DNA of 64,000 bases from positions 62,001 through 126,000 of the forward strand of contig QCKH01000003.1 of assembly GCA_003215475.1 (NCBI GenBank). The letters are read 5' to 3'. Below, piece after piece: positions 19,683 to 27,841 of this stretch (position 1 is the stretch's first letter; each line of letters starts with the position of its first letter). Under the pieces are notes generated by a model. That model was not told the origin of the DNA and made no database searches. It saw only the letters and a list, made by a program, of their open reading frames with translations. A program made the position numbers and the translations under genes. Source of the stretch: Prochlorococcus sp. AG-409-L21 (GTDB taxonomy: Bacteria; Cyanobacteriota; Cyanobacteriia; PCC-6307; Cyanobiaceae).

Positions 19683-19711
19683 ATTTTTTTTGTCCCTCGA
19701 AACTCTCTGGT

Positions 19712-20212
19712 ATGACTAGCGCTAAGCCTCAGTTTCGTATAGGGAATGGTTATGATATTCATCGATTAGTTCTAGATAGGGATTTAATTATTGGTGGGGT
19801 CAGGCTGGACCATCCTGAAGGATTGGGCCTTGATGGACATAGTGATGCTGATGTCCTTGTGCATGCTCTAATGGACGCAATGCTTGGTGCTCTTGCTCTA
19901 GGAGATATTGGAAAGTATTTCCCTCCAGATAATTCTGAATGGAAAAATGCAGATAGTTTGAGTTTGCTGTGTAAAGTTTCAGCTTTGATAGCTAATAAAG
20001 GTTGGAAGGTGGTGAATATTGATTCAGTAGTAATTGCTGAGCGCCCTAAGTTAAAACCTCATATTGCTTTGATGCGTCAAAATATTTCTGAAAGCTTAGG
20101 TATTGATTTTAATACTGTTGCTATTAAAGCAACGACTAATGAGTTGCTTGGTGCTGAAGGTAGAGAAGAAGGTATTAGTAGTCATGCAATTGTTTTATTG
20201 GAAAAAATATGA
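19712..20212 (+). CDS. ispF: 2-C-methyl-D-erythritol 2,4-cyclodiphosphate synthase
   Basis: Fifth dedicated step of the MEP isoprenoid pathway that feeds carotenoids, chlorophyll phytol and quinones. Metal ligands appear in GYDIHRL and the family signature [30 protein letters not shown] and the C-terminal [13 protein letters not shown] are also present. 166 residues, ATG start. The stop overlaps the start of the next gene by four bases (ATGA), indicating translational coupling. The spacer upstream (294 bp) contains a small tandem repeat and no gene. Confidence 0.97.
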   Translation: MTSAKPQFRIGNGYDIHRLVLDRDLIIGGVRLDHPEGLGLDGHSDADVLVHALMDAMLGALALGDIGKYFPPDNSEWKNADSLSLLCKVSALIANKGWKVVNIDSVVIAERPKLKPHIALMRQNISESLGIDFNTVAIKATTNELLGAEGREEGISSHAIVLLEKI

Positions 20213-20664
20213 GGAGCTTTCTTTCTAAACTTGTAAGAAAAAATTTTTTCTCTTGTTTAACTTTCTTTCTTTTTGTAGTGATTACTTTTGTCGGTAATAA
20301 TGAATTTGTAGCTGCTGCTGTTCAGTCTAATTTGAAAAATTCTGATTCAACTGTTATTGAATATCTTAAACTTAGTGTTCCTGCTCAGAACAGGAAGGCT
20401 TGGTTATTAGCAGAGGAGAAAAGTTGGGGACCCTGGTTGAAAGAACAAAAAGGTTTTATCCAAAGACAGCTTCTTTGGGATCCAGAAATGGAGGAAGCTT
20501 TATTGCTTATTAGTTGGGCTTCTCGGAAAGACTGGAAAAATATCTCTCAGGTCGAAATTGATAGTGTGCAAGAACTTTTTGAGAAGATTGCTATTGAGGC
20601 AACAGGACAAAAGTTTGGTAATCCTTTCCCCATTCAATCGCAAGGTGAATTGGTACCTCAATGA
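20209..20664 (+). CDS. TIGR03792-like cyanobacterial protein with signal peptide
   Basis: A 151-residue protein. Residues about 12-37 form a signal or anchor ([16 protein letters not shown]). The mature part, [29 protein letters not shown] and on, matches my memory of the TIGR03792 family, a small ferredoxin-like (ABM-type) fold protein found in cyanobacteria. The function is not known. It is coupled by ATGA overlaps to ispF upstream and larB downstream, so the three genes form one operon. Confidence 0.72.
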   Translation: MRSFLSKLVRKNFFSCLTFFLFVVITFVGNNEFVAAAVQSNLKNSDSTVIEYLKLSVPAQNRKAWLLAEEKSWGPWLKEQKGFIQRQLLWDPEMEEALLLISWASRKDWKNISQVEIDSVQELFEKIAIEATGQKFGNPFPIQSQGELVPQ

Positions 20665-21314
20665 ATAATAAGGAATTTAGACTTGACCTTGATCGATTAC
20701 AACGATTAGGAATGGTTGAGGCTGTTTGGGGCGAACATAAGTCATTTGAACAAATCAGTGAGATTCTAAGAAAGTTGGAATCTTCTTCCCAATTAGCTCT
20801 TATAACAAGAGTCACTTTTGAAAAAGCCTCAGATTTATTAAATCGCTTTAAAAATGCTGAATATCATTCTGCGGCTGCATGTTTAACTTTAGGAGTGCCA
20901 CTCATTCAAGATTCATCTTTAGGAGAAGTTTTAATTGTAAGTGGGGGGACTAGTGATGTGAGAGTTGCGGCAGAAGCTGAACTGGCTTTGCGTATGCATG
21001 GTATTAAAACAGAACTTATTTTGGATATAGGAGTCGCTGGCTTGCAAAGGCTCTTAGGAAGTTTAGAACGATTTGCAAATGCAAAGGTTGTGATTGTTTG
21101 TGCCGGAATGGAAGGCTCTCTCCCAACTGTTGTTGCAGGTTTGATTCCACAGCCAGTAATTGGCGTTCCAGTTTCAGTGGGGTATGGGGTAAGTGAAAAA
21201 GGTAAAGCAGCACTTTATGGAATGCTGGCAAGCTGCTCTCCTGGATTGTCGGTAGTTAACATTGATAATGGATATGGGGCAGCAATGGCAGCCTTACGTA
21301 TAATCAAATCTTGA
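20661..21314 (+). CDS. larB: LarB-like nickel-pincer cofactor carboxylase/hydrolase (PurE-related)
   Basis: A 217-residue protein with an N-terminal helical segment, then a PurE-like Rossmann domain with SGGTSD, EAELALRMHGI, VCAGMEGSLPTVVAGL and GVPVSVGYG. LarB carboxylates nicotinate adenine dinucleotide and cleaves its anhydride in lactate racemase cofactor synthesis. LarC and LarE, which add sulphur and nickel, are not in this window. It is often annotated as an AIR carboxylase, but the long N terminus separates it from PurE. Last gene of the ispF operon. Confidence 0.85.
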   Translation: MNNKEFRLDLDRLQRLGMVEAVWGEHKSFEQISEILRKLESSSQLALITRVTFEKASDLLNRFKNAEYHSAAACLTLGVPLIQDSSLGEVLIVSGGTSDVRVAAEAELALRMHGIKTELILDIGVAGLQRLLGSLERFANAKVVIVCAGMEGSLPTVVAGLIPQPVIGVPVSVGYGVSEKGKAALYGMLASCSPGLSVVNIDNGYGAAMAALRIIKS

Positions 21315-21342
21315 TTTTTAAGAGGTATAAATCAATAATTAA

Positions 21343-21474
21343 TCAAGTTTGCTCTGAGTTTAATTCTAGGATTTGTTCAATCCATAATTTTATGGAGTGT
21401 GAAAGTCTTCCCTCCTGATATCTTGCTAACGCTTCTACTAAAACAGGTGAGTTAACCCAGTTTATCGAGTGCAT
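21343..21474 (-). CDS. Small protein, 43 residues
   Basis: A short minus-strand gene starting ATG. The product begins MHSINWVNSPVLVEAL and continues with ARYQEGRLSHSIKLWIEQIL, giving a well-balanced amphipathic helical sequence with two Trp, unlike random translation. It runs tail to tail with larB (28 bp apart). An upstream in-frame TTG would add three residues. It is probably a conserved picocyanobacterial small protein; function unknown. Confidence 0.6.
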   Translation of the reverse strand: MHSINWVNSPVLVEALARYQEGRLSHSIKLWIEQILELNSEQT

Positions 21475-21554
21475 TGTTGCCAAAGAATATAATTTGATTG
21501 ATTCTTTAAAAGTGAATTATAAAAACGTTGTACGCAAGGGGTAAAAGCAAAAGA

Positions 21555-21722
21555 TTAATCTTGTGGGTCATTCTTTGTGCCAAGCCTGGAAAGTTCAGTG
21601 CTGTAACTTTTTGATTCAACATCAAGCAAACGATTTACAAGCTCAGAAAGATCCCTTTGAGCTAACTCACCATTGCTTTCCCACTTCATTGAGCGTGGCT
21701 CAGGTTGAGATGAGGAAGACAC
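21555..21722 (-). CDS. Small acidic protein, 55 residues
   Basis: A minus-strand frame starting GTG directly after an in-frame TAG. It has a Ser-rich start (SSSSQPEPRS), MKWESNGELAQRDLS, then ELVNRLLDVESKSYSTEL and a polar end. Composition and codon pattern look coding. An internal ATG at codon 12 is an alternative start (44 residues). It lies 80 bp upstream of the 43-residue gene on the same strand and may share its transcript. Family not recognised. Confidence 0.6.
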   Translation of the reverse strand: MSSSSQPEPRSMKWESNGELAQRDLSELVNRLLDVESKSYSTELSRLGTKNDPQD

Positions 21723-22001
21723 CTAAATAAGTAAAAAACGTACCCATAACTTACACTGTGTGCATGCGCTGACTCGCAAGATATTTCGATTTTTTAGCGG
21801 AAGAAAGTCTAAAGATTTTTAAAAAGAGGCTTTTTAAGCCTGATTTTTTATAAATACTTAAGATTTCTAGGGTCCGGGATGTCTTTGCCTAATTTTTTCG
21901 ATCTTTTTGAGCTGAGGTCTTGGTCTTGGTTCTTTCAGGTTTGGGGGAATCAGAGAATTTAGTTGATTTCTGAATTATTTAAATTCTCTAGCCGTTAGGC
22001 T
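21723..22001. other. Intergenic spacer with hairpin and no confident gene
   Basis: The spacer separates the small-gene pair from thiS. It contains a perfect AGGCTT-TTT-AAGCCT hairpin and a 27-residue plus-strand frame at 21879-21962 (start MSLPNFFDLFELRS, rich in Phe and Trp) that I do not trust. The promoter of the small genes probably lies at its left end. Confidence 0.5.
21827..21849. terminator. Candidate Rho-independent terminator
   Basis: The six-base perfect stem AGGCTT/AAGCCT with a three-T loop is followed by GA and six T on the plus strand; on the minus strand it is followed by C and five T. On the minus strand it would end a transcript from thiS, 160 bp upstream. Confidence 0.5.
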
Positions 22002-22214
22002 TTAAGAGCCTCCTCCGACAATTGTCACAATTTCAAGAATGTCTCCCTCTTGAACTATCTGACTCTTCCAGTTTTGTTTATCTAAAATTGCCCCGTTATA
22101 TTCAACAACTATAAGTTTCGGATTGAGTTCAAGCTTTTCAATTATTTCTTCCATGTTTGGATCTAGTTGACTTGTCTCAACAGACTTAAAATCTCCATTT
22201 ATTTTGAGGTTCAT
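22002..22214 (-). CDS. thiS: Sulfur carrier protein ThiS
   Basis: A 70-residue ubiquitin-fold protein ending in the required Gly-Gly near the C terminus (IVTIVGGGS). The glycine is thiocarboxylated and donates sulphur to the thiazole of thiamine. Here a Ser follows the Gly-Gly, whereas most ThiS proteins end in GG. Either the Ser is tolerated or the functional pair is one residue in, which should be noted. It overlaps the end of thiE by four bases and is translationally coupled to it. Confidence 0.88.
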   Translation of the reverse strand: MNLKINGDFKSVETSQLDPNMEEIIEKLELNPKLIVVEYNGAILDKQNWKSQIVQEGDILEIVTIVGGGS

Positions 22215-23248
22215 TTTAGCTTCTCCAAAAGTTCTTTGCTTGCTAAGTAGGGATCTTTTGCGTTCATAATTGCATTGATTACAGCTATTCGCTGAGCACC
22301 AGCATTATTTACTTCAGAAAGGTTGATTTTGTTAATTCCACCAATTGCGAACCAAGGAATATTGATATGCGGCTTTAGGTTTTTTAAGAAATTAACTCCC
22401 AGAGGTTCTTGTAATGGTTTTGAATTACTTTCATAAATTGGCCCCACTCCTATATAGTCGCAATCTTTGCTTTGGGCATGTTTAATTTGCTCCAACGAAT
22501 GTGTGCTCAGACCTATAATCTTTTCAGAACCAAGTATCTCTCTAGCTGTCTCGATAGGAAAATCTGTTTGTCCTAGGTGCACTCCATCAGCCTTCGATGC
22601 AAGTGCTATATCTATTCGGTCATTAATTATAAAAAGAGAGTTATATCGTTTGCAAATAGATGCTATGTCCTTTGCTTTTCTGAGAATCTCATTGTCAGGA
22701 CCTTCTTTGCATCGAAATTGAACCATATTTATTCCTGCTTTAACTGCTGCTAGTACAATGTCATGTTCTTCTCTATCAGGTTTAGTAATAAGGCATAGTT
22801 TGCATTCTTCAAGTTTTTCAATACGTTTTTTGCAATTGGAAGCTTTTAAAACAGTTATTTCTAGGTCGTAAAGCTCATATCTAATTCCTGCTGAGACTTT
22901 TGATAATTCCGGGTGAAAAACTCTACTAAATTCCTCTAGAACTCTTAAAGCTTCTTGTACTCGAGCAAAATTAGCAGATACTATCTCTTGAGCTTTGGTA
23001 CGTTTTATTTGATTTGGATGATTTAAACCTGCACCTTGATCAGAGCCTGCAGATCTAGCGCTTTTGTAGACCTCGTAATGATTGATTCCTAATTGTTGTC
23101 TCCAGTTCTTTAAGGTTAGAACTAAATCTTTGTCATTTAAGCCAAACCTGCACCAATCCTCTATTACTCGAAGTCCCTCTCTGGCTCGGTCAAGATTCGC
23201 ATCTATTAGCTGAGCTACATTTTTATCAATCTTAGGGATGACAGTCAT
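22211..23248 (-). CDS. thiE: ThiD2-ThiE fusion: HMP-phosphate kinase-like domain plus thiamine-phosphate synthase
   Basis: The 345-residue product has two parts. Residues about 10-140 contain LIDANLDRAREGLRVIEDWCRFG and VQEALRVLEEF, typical of the ThiD2 domain, a monofunctional HMP-phosphate kinase family fused to ThiE in cyanobacteria. Residues about 145-345 are ThiE, with VQFRCKEG, FIINDRIDIA, DGVHLGQTD, IGLSTHS, GVGPIYES and WFAIGGI. ThiE joins HMP-PP and thiazole phosphate to thiamine phosphate. The fusion would couple HMP-PP supply and use. thiS follows with overlap. No TPP riboswitch is visible in the 43 bp upstream spacer. Confidence 0.93.
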   Translation of the reverse strand: MTVIPKIDKNVAQLIDANLDRAREGLRVIEDWCRFGLNDKDLVLTLKNWRQQLGINHYEVYKSARSAGSDQGAGLNHPNQIKRTKAQEIVSANFARVQEALRVLEEFSRVFHPELSKVSAGIRYELYDLEITVLKASNCKKRIEKLEECKLCLITKPDREEHDIVLAAVKAGINMVQFRCKEGPDNEILRKAKDIASICKRYNSLFIINDRIDIALASKADGVHLGQTDFPIETAREILGSEKIIGLSTHSLEQIKHAQSKDCDYIGVGPIYESNSKPLQEPLGVNFLKNLKPHINIPWFAIGGINKINLSEVNNAGAQRIAVINAIMNAKDPYLASKELLEKLK

Positions 23249-23291
23249 CTATTTCGTGCCACCCTGAAGGAGCTTGTATAGGTGCTTTTTA

Positions 23292-23399
23292 ATGGAAGAA
23301 GCTGATTTTAATAGCACTAATGTGCTCATTTGGGGAATTCTTTTACTTGGAGGTATAGGTTTTTTTGTGGTTTGGGGTTTGGCTAATGCTTATCCCTAA
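23292..23399 (+). CDS. 35-residue single-pass membrane protein
   Basis: Encodes MEEADFNSTNVLIW, then a glycine-rich hydrophobic helix (GILLLGGIGFFVVWG) and a short polar end LANAYP. One transmembrane helix with an acidic N terminus is typical of the small subunits of cyanobacterial thylakoid complexes. It vaguely recalls NdhP-like subunits of NDH-1, but I cannot confirm that. It has an ATG start and sits between the divergent thiE start and the 3' end of ribF. The composition leaves little doubt that it is a gene. Confidence 0.7.
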   Translation: MEEADFNSTNVLIWGILLLGGIGFFVVWGLANAYP

Positions 23400-23416
23400 C
23401 TTTGCTAATTCTATAA

Positions 23417-24328
23417 CTAAGTCAATATTGAAAGAGCTTTTTCTGAATCTAATTTAATTTGATCACTTAGATCTTGTATGCTTTCAAATTTTTTCTGGTT
23501 TCTAATTTTTTCAACTGGCTCAATAATTAATTCTTTCCCTTCTAGGTTTACTTCCTTATTCAAAAGATGTACTTCTGTAGCTGAAGGAGCACTTGGATCG
23601 ATCGTAGGTTGAAGCCCTAGATTCATAACAGCAGGAACAAAGATCTGCGCATCAGATTCTTTGGCTAAAACAGCATAGACACCTGCCCCTGGAAGGAGTT
23701 TGCGACCATCAACTTGCAAATTTGCTGTTGGCCAACCGATTTGTTTACCTAATCCTTTCCCAGGCACAACTTTCCCAGTGAAAGTGTAAGACCTTCCTAA
23801 AAGATTATTAGTAATTTTTAAATCACCTGATTTAAGCGCTGATCTTATTCGACTACTACTCATTCGGCCTTGATTGTCTTCTAATATATCGACAATGATT
23901 ATTTCAACCTTTGATTTTTCCCCTAGTTTTATCAATGTAAAAGGATCGCCTTCTCTGTTTTTCCCAAACCTAAAGTTTGCTCCAACTGCTATCTGCTTTG
24001 CTTGTAGGTTTTTTATTAGGATTTGATTAAAGAACTCCTCTGCACTCAAAGATGCCAAAGCAATATTGAATGGCACTAAAACTAGTTGTTCAATTCCTAA
24101 AGGTTCAAGTAATAATGATTTTTCAGAGGGTAGGTCAAGACGTAGGCGTGATTCACCATAGAGGATTTCTCTGGGATGAGGCCAAAAACTTACGACTGTA
24201 GGAACCCCAACTTTTTTATTTATTATTTTGCTAATAACGCTTCTATGCCCTGCATGAAGACCGTCAAAACTTCCAAGAGCTAGGGCTGTAGGAAGGCGTG
24301 CTTGAAGTGGAGAGCAAACTGATATCAA
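23417..24328 (-). CDS. ribF: Bifunctional riboflavin kinase / FAD synthetase
   Basis: Makes FMN and FAD from riboflavin. The N-terminal nucleotidyltransferase domain has LGSFDGLHAGH, SFWPHP and GANFRFG. The C-terminal flavokinase domain has GKGLGKQIGWPTANL, GVYAV and NLGLQPT. The frame can start at TTG 24361 (314 residues), but homology begins at about ISVCSPLQARLPTALALG. I therefore prefer TTG 24328 (303 residues), which leaves 60 bp before the divergent DUF3611 gene. The start is uncertain, the function is not. Confidence 0.94.
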   Translation of the reverse strand: MISVCSPLQARLPTALALGSFDGLHAGHRSVISKIINKKVGVPTVVSFWPHPREILYGESRLRLDLPSEKSLLLEPLGIEQLVLVPFNIALASLSAEEFFNQILIKNLQAKQIAVGANFRFGKNREGDPFTLIKLGEKSKVEIIIVDILEDNQGRMSSSRIRSALKSGDLKITNNLLGRSYTFTGKVVPGKGLGKQIGWPTANLQVDGRKLLPGAGVYAVLAKESDAQIFVPAVMNLGLQPTIDPSAPSATEVHLLNKEVNLEGKELIIEPVEKIRNQKKFESIQDLSDQIKLDSEKALSILT

Positions 24329-24388
24329 GATGAACGTGCAATTTTCTTGATTAGGTGGCAAGTTTGAAGTAATGCCGTATTAATTTTG

Positions 24389-24955
24389 ATGGCTGAACAG
24401 CCTGATTTCCCCTTGCTTGCTTTAGGCATGCGTCGTATTGGCTGGATACGTTTTTGGATCCAGACAGTGCTTGGAGTTGTGGTAGTTGGAGTTTTGCTTT
24501 TTAACAATGTAGGAAGCAGCTTGGCTAGGAATTCAGAGAGAGCCTTGGGTTTAGGACCAGGATTGTCCTTAACCAGTTTGGCTTTTCTTTTATTGTTATA
24601 CAGCCTATGGCAGGGTTGGTTAATAGTCCTTACAGGAAGAGCTATCAATAGCCCTGCTCGTCCTAGTAGAGCAGAGACAAGTCGATTGATAAAGAGGGGT
24701 TTAACGATTGATCTTTTGGGGTTGGTTTTTTCATCTGTTGGGTATCAATCTTTAGCAGGTGCTCTTTTTGTGCAAGCCTCTATGCAGGCTCCAGGAATCT
24801 CAATTGGGGCGGGAGTTAGATCAATGGAAAATTATCCGATTACTTCTTTGGAAATGCTTTCTGTGCTTAGTAATACTCAGGTCCTATTTGCACATTTAAT
24901 CGGATTGATCTTCTCGCTTTGGTTGCTTCAAAGAATTTATAGAATTAGAAAATAA
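24389..24955 (+). CDS. DUF3611 family protein (TIC21/PIC1-like)
   Basis: A 188-residue membrane protein with four hydrophobic helices (WIQTVLGVVVVGVLLF, LTSLAFLLLLYSLWQGWLIVL, IDLLGLVFSSVGYQSLAGALF, VLFAHLIGLIFSLWLL). A LGMRRIGWIRFW start is typical of DUF3611. Plant relatives (TIC21/PIC1) sit in the chloroplast inner envelope and have been linked to protein import or iron transport. The cyanobacterial relative is thought to help iron uptake. ATG 24389 follows an in-frame TTG. The 3' end nearly meets surE (2 bp). Confidence 0.8.
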   Translation: MAEQPDFPLLALGMRRIGWIRFWIQTVLGVVVVGVLLFNNVGSSLARNSERALGLGPGLSLTSLAFLLLLYSLWQGWLIVLTGRAINSPARPSRAETSRLIKRGLTIDLLGLVFSSVGYQSLAGALFVQASMQAPGISIGAGVRSMENYPITSLEMLSVLSNTQVLFAHLIGLIFSLWLLQRIYRIRK

Positions 24956-24957
24956 CA

Positions 24958-25752
24958 TTATGAATTTATTATATTGGGCAATTTATCAATTGCTCCACGC
25001 CAGAATAAGTCTGGTTGTATGGGCGTAATAGAAGGTGAATTTGATGCTATTTGTGAGACGTCACTTGGCCATTCTAAGGGCCCATCCCCTGCTGTTTTCA
25101 AATCTTTAACTGCTTCTCCGGCCATCCAGTAATAGATATTTCCTCTTGGATCTCTTCTTTTACTAAATTGTTCTTGATATTGCCTAATTGAAAGCCTTGT
25201 CCAACGAATGTGACCCATTTCATTTGACTTGCATGGTGGAATATTCAAATTAAGTAATAAATTTTTGGGCCAGTTTTTTTGCAAAGCATTTTCAGCGACA
25301 TTTAATGCTATGTCTCCTGCAATATCGAATTCACGCCATTGAAAGCTGGCTATACTTACCGCTAAAGATGGAATACCTTCCAGAGTTCCCTCAAGTGCTG
25401 CTGCTACAGTCCCTGAGCAGAAAATATCTGTACCAAGATTTGGACCATGATTTATACCTGAAAGAATTAGATCTGGTTTTTCTTCAAGCAGTTCATTTAA
25501 AGCAAGCTTTACACAATCTGCGGGAGTTCCAGAACATCCCCATGCCTTAATGCCTTTAATAAATAATTCGTCGGCTCTTTCTGCTCTGATTGGAGCTTGT
25601 AAAGTAAGACCATGTCCTGTTGCAGATCTTTCTTGATCCGGGCAAACAACTGTTACATTATGGCCGCGACTTGCTGCAATAATTGCAAGTGATCGCATGC
25701 CTTCTGCAAATACTCCATCATCATTGCTAATTAAAATTCTCAAAGGTTTCAT
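24958..25752 (-). CDS. surE: 5'/3'-nucleotidase SurE
   Basis: Metal-dependent survival-protein phosphatase acting on nucleoside monophosphates. SurE motifs: [18 protein letters not shown] (metal-binding Asp-Asp), [40 protein letters not shown] and [15 protein letters not shown] [11 protein letters not shown] use ATG 25752, which places SNDDG at the N terminus as in the family. An in-frame start at 25788 adds twelve residues and would come within 2 bp of the divergent pheS frame. Confidence 0.95.
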   Translation of the reverse strand: MKPLRILISNDDGVFAEGMRSLAIIAASRGHNVTVVCPDQERSATGHGLTLQAPIRAERADELFIKGIKAWGCSGTPADCVKLALNELLEEKPDLILSGINHGPNLGTDIFCSGTVAAALEGTLEGIPSLAVSIASFQWREFDIAGDIALNVAENALQKNWPKNLLLNLNIPPCKSNEMGHIRWTRLSIRQYQEQFSKRRDPRGNIYYWMAGEAVKDLKTAGDGPLEWPSDVSQIASNSPSITPIQPDLFWRGAIDKLPNIINS

Positions 25753-25823
25753 TGATGCACTGTGATCTTTTTGAAAATTAGTACCCATGGATGTTTAAAG
25801 TTTGTATTCAATCTCTTTTTCTT

Positions 25824-26831
25824 GTGAGTCAAAACGTTTCTCTTAAAAAGCTAAATGATGACCTTGATGGGTTAGAGAAAGACGCTAGTAATGATATTAC
25901 TGTTGCAAGTGATCAAGAATCTCTAGAAAATCTGAGGATTCAATTACTTGGCAAGAAAGGACGCTTGTCCAAAATCCTTGGGTCTATGGGATCTCTAAGC
26001 GGATCTGATCGACCAGTGATTGGTCAAAGAGCAAATATATTAAAAAATCAATTACAAGGACTTATAACTGATCGATTAGAAGATTTAAAAGAAAAGGCTT
26101 TAAAAGAAAAAATTTCAAGTGAAACTATCGATGTATCAGCTCCTTCCTCAGGTATTCGATTTGGTCATCGTCACCCTTTAATTTCAACAACTGAGCAAAT
26201 ATTGGATTTATTTTGTGGTCTGGGTTATGAAGTTCAAGAAGGACCAGAAATAGAAACTGACTATTACAATTTTGAAGCCTTAAATATTCCAAAAGAGCAT
26301 CCAGCTAGAGACATGCAAGATACTTTTTATTTAGAAAATAATTTGCTTTTAAGAACTCATACTTCTCCCGTTCAGATTCGATGTTTAGAAAACAGCCCTC
26401 CTCCTATAAGGATTGTTGCGCCAGGAAGGGTTTATAGGCGTGATGCTGTTGATTCAACTCACTCACCTGTATTCCACCAGGTAGAAGTTTTAGCAATAGA
26501 TGAAGGATTGGATTTCTCGCATTTGCGAGGAACAGTGATGGCATTTTTAAAAGCGTTTTTTGGAGATTTGCCAATTCGTTTTAGGGCAAGTTATTTCCCT
26601 TTTACTGAGCCTTCTGCTGAGGTTGATGTCCAATGGAGAGGGAAATGGCTTGAAGTGATGGGCTGCGGTATGGTTGACCCTGCAGTTTTAGAGGGATTGG
26701 GGATTGATCCTGAAAGGTGGACTGGTTTTGCAGCCGGTTTAGGAGTGGAAAGATTTTGTATGGTTCGTCATGAAATAGATGATATTAGAAGGCTTTATAC
26801 AAGTGATCTTAGATTCCTAGAGCAGTTTTGA
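25824..26831 (+). CDS. pheS: Phenylalanyl-tRNA synthetase, alpha subunit
   Basis: Class II synthetase catalytic subunit. The N-terminal coiled-coil (about 70 residues) contains [13 protein letters not shown]. The catalytic domain has [31 protein letters not shown] in two blocks, [32 protein letters not shown] and GLGVERF (motif 3). GTG 25824 gives 335 residues and the expected N terminus; an upstream in-frame ATG at 25791 adds eleven unsupported residues. pheT is not adjacent, as is usual in cyanobacteria. Confidence 0.95.
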   Translation: MSQNVSLKKLNDDLDGLEKDASNDITVASDQESLENLRIQLLGKKGRLSKILGSMGSLSGSDRPVIGQRANILKNQLQGLITDRLEDLKEKALKEKISSETIDVSAPSSGIRFGHRHPLISTTEQILDLFCGLGYEVQEGPEIETDYYNFEALNIPKEHPARDMQDTFYLENNLLLRTHTSPVQIRCLENSPPPIRIVAPGRVYRRDAVDSTHSPVFHQVEVLAIDEGLDFSHLRGTVMAFLKAFFGDLPIRFRASYFPFTEPSAEVDVQWRGKWLEVMGCGMVDPAVLEGLGIDPERWTGFAAGLGVERFCMVRHEIDDIRRLYTSDLRFLEQF

Positions 26832-26913
26832 TTTTGTGGATATATTTATATTTGAAATATAGTTAGAATTGTATTAAAGATAATTTTTTAATTAAATTGA
26901 TTAAGTTGTTTGC

Positions 26914-27834
26914 ATGTATTTGTCAGTGCCTAGATTAGGACTGATTTTTAATGATGGTAAGGAGCTTTCTTTAAAGACAGCTCTTAGTATTCAAAAGAGG
27001 CTTGAAAATTCTGCTTATGAATTAGTCACTGCTAGCAGTTCAGGTGGAATGGTTGGCTTTGCTACTCCTGATAAACATATGCGAACACTTGGTTATAACG
27101 CATGTGTGCCTGAAGGTTTTGATTCTTCTATGAAATTAGCTATCGTTCTAGGTGGAGATGGAACAGTACTGTCTGCGGCTCGTCAAACCGCCCCGATAGG
27201 GGTTCCAATTCTTACAATTAATACTGGCCATTTAGGCTTCCTAGCAGAGACATATTTACCTGATCTTGATAGAGCTATACAACAAGTGCTTCTAGAGAAA
27301 TGGGAGATAGAAGAACGTTCTAGTCTTGTTGTAAGTGTAATGAGGGGTGATCAGAGGAGATGGGAGGCTCTTTGCCTTAACGAGATGGCACTTCATAGAG
27401 AACCTTTGACAAGTATGTGTCATTTTGAGATATCTATAGGAAGACATGCACCTGTTGATATCTCTGCTGATGGTGTAATTCTTTCAACTCCTACAGGATC
27501 AACAGCTTATTCACTTAGTGCGGGCGGACCAGTTATTACTCCAGATTGCCCTGTCCTTCAGTTAACCCCTATTGCTCCACATTCTTTAGCCTCTAGAGCG
27601 CTTGTATTTAGTGATTTAGAGCCCGTAACAGTTTTTCCAGCTACACCCGAAAGATTAATGATGGTTGTTGATGGAACAGCAGGATGTTATGTGTGGCCTG
27701 AAGATAGAGTTTTAATTAGAAAAAGCAATCATCCAGTGAGATTTGTCCGTTTGTCAGACCATGAGTTTTTTCAAGTACTTCGTAATAAATTAGGCTGGGG
27801 ATTGCCTCATGTAGCAAAGCCAAATAGAAACTAA
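26914..27834 (+). CDS. nadK: NAD kinase
   Basis: Phosphorylates NAD to NADP. The diagnostic [11 protein letters not shown] and the dinucleotide loop [16 protein letters not shown] are present, together with [10 protein letters not shown]. 306 residues, ATG start. Cyanobacteria usually carry two paralogues; which one this is cannot be told here. It converges with cobL, with 7 bp between stop codons. Confidence 0.95.
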   Translation: MYLSVPRLGLIFNDGKELSLKTALSIQKRLENSAYELVTASSSGGMVGFATPDKHMRTLGYNACVPEGFDSSMKLAIVLGGDGTVLSAARQTAPIGVPILTINTGHLGFLAETYLPDLDRAIQQVLLEKWEIEERSSLVVSVMRGDQRRWEALCLNEMALHREPLTSMCHFEISIGRHAPVDISADGVILSTPTGSTAYSLSAGGPVITPDCPVLQLTPIAPHSLASRALVFSDLEPVTVFPATPERLMMVVDGTAGCYVWPEDRVLIRKSNHPVRFVRLSDHEFFQVLRNKLGWGLPHVAKPNRN

Positions 27835-27841
27835 ATGTATA

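Noticed and set aside
21879..21962. 27-residue Phe/Trp-rich frame between the small genes and thiS
   Set aside because: Too short to judge; composition is consistent with translation of T-rich non-coding DNA.
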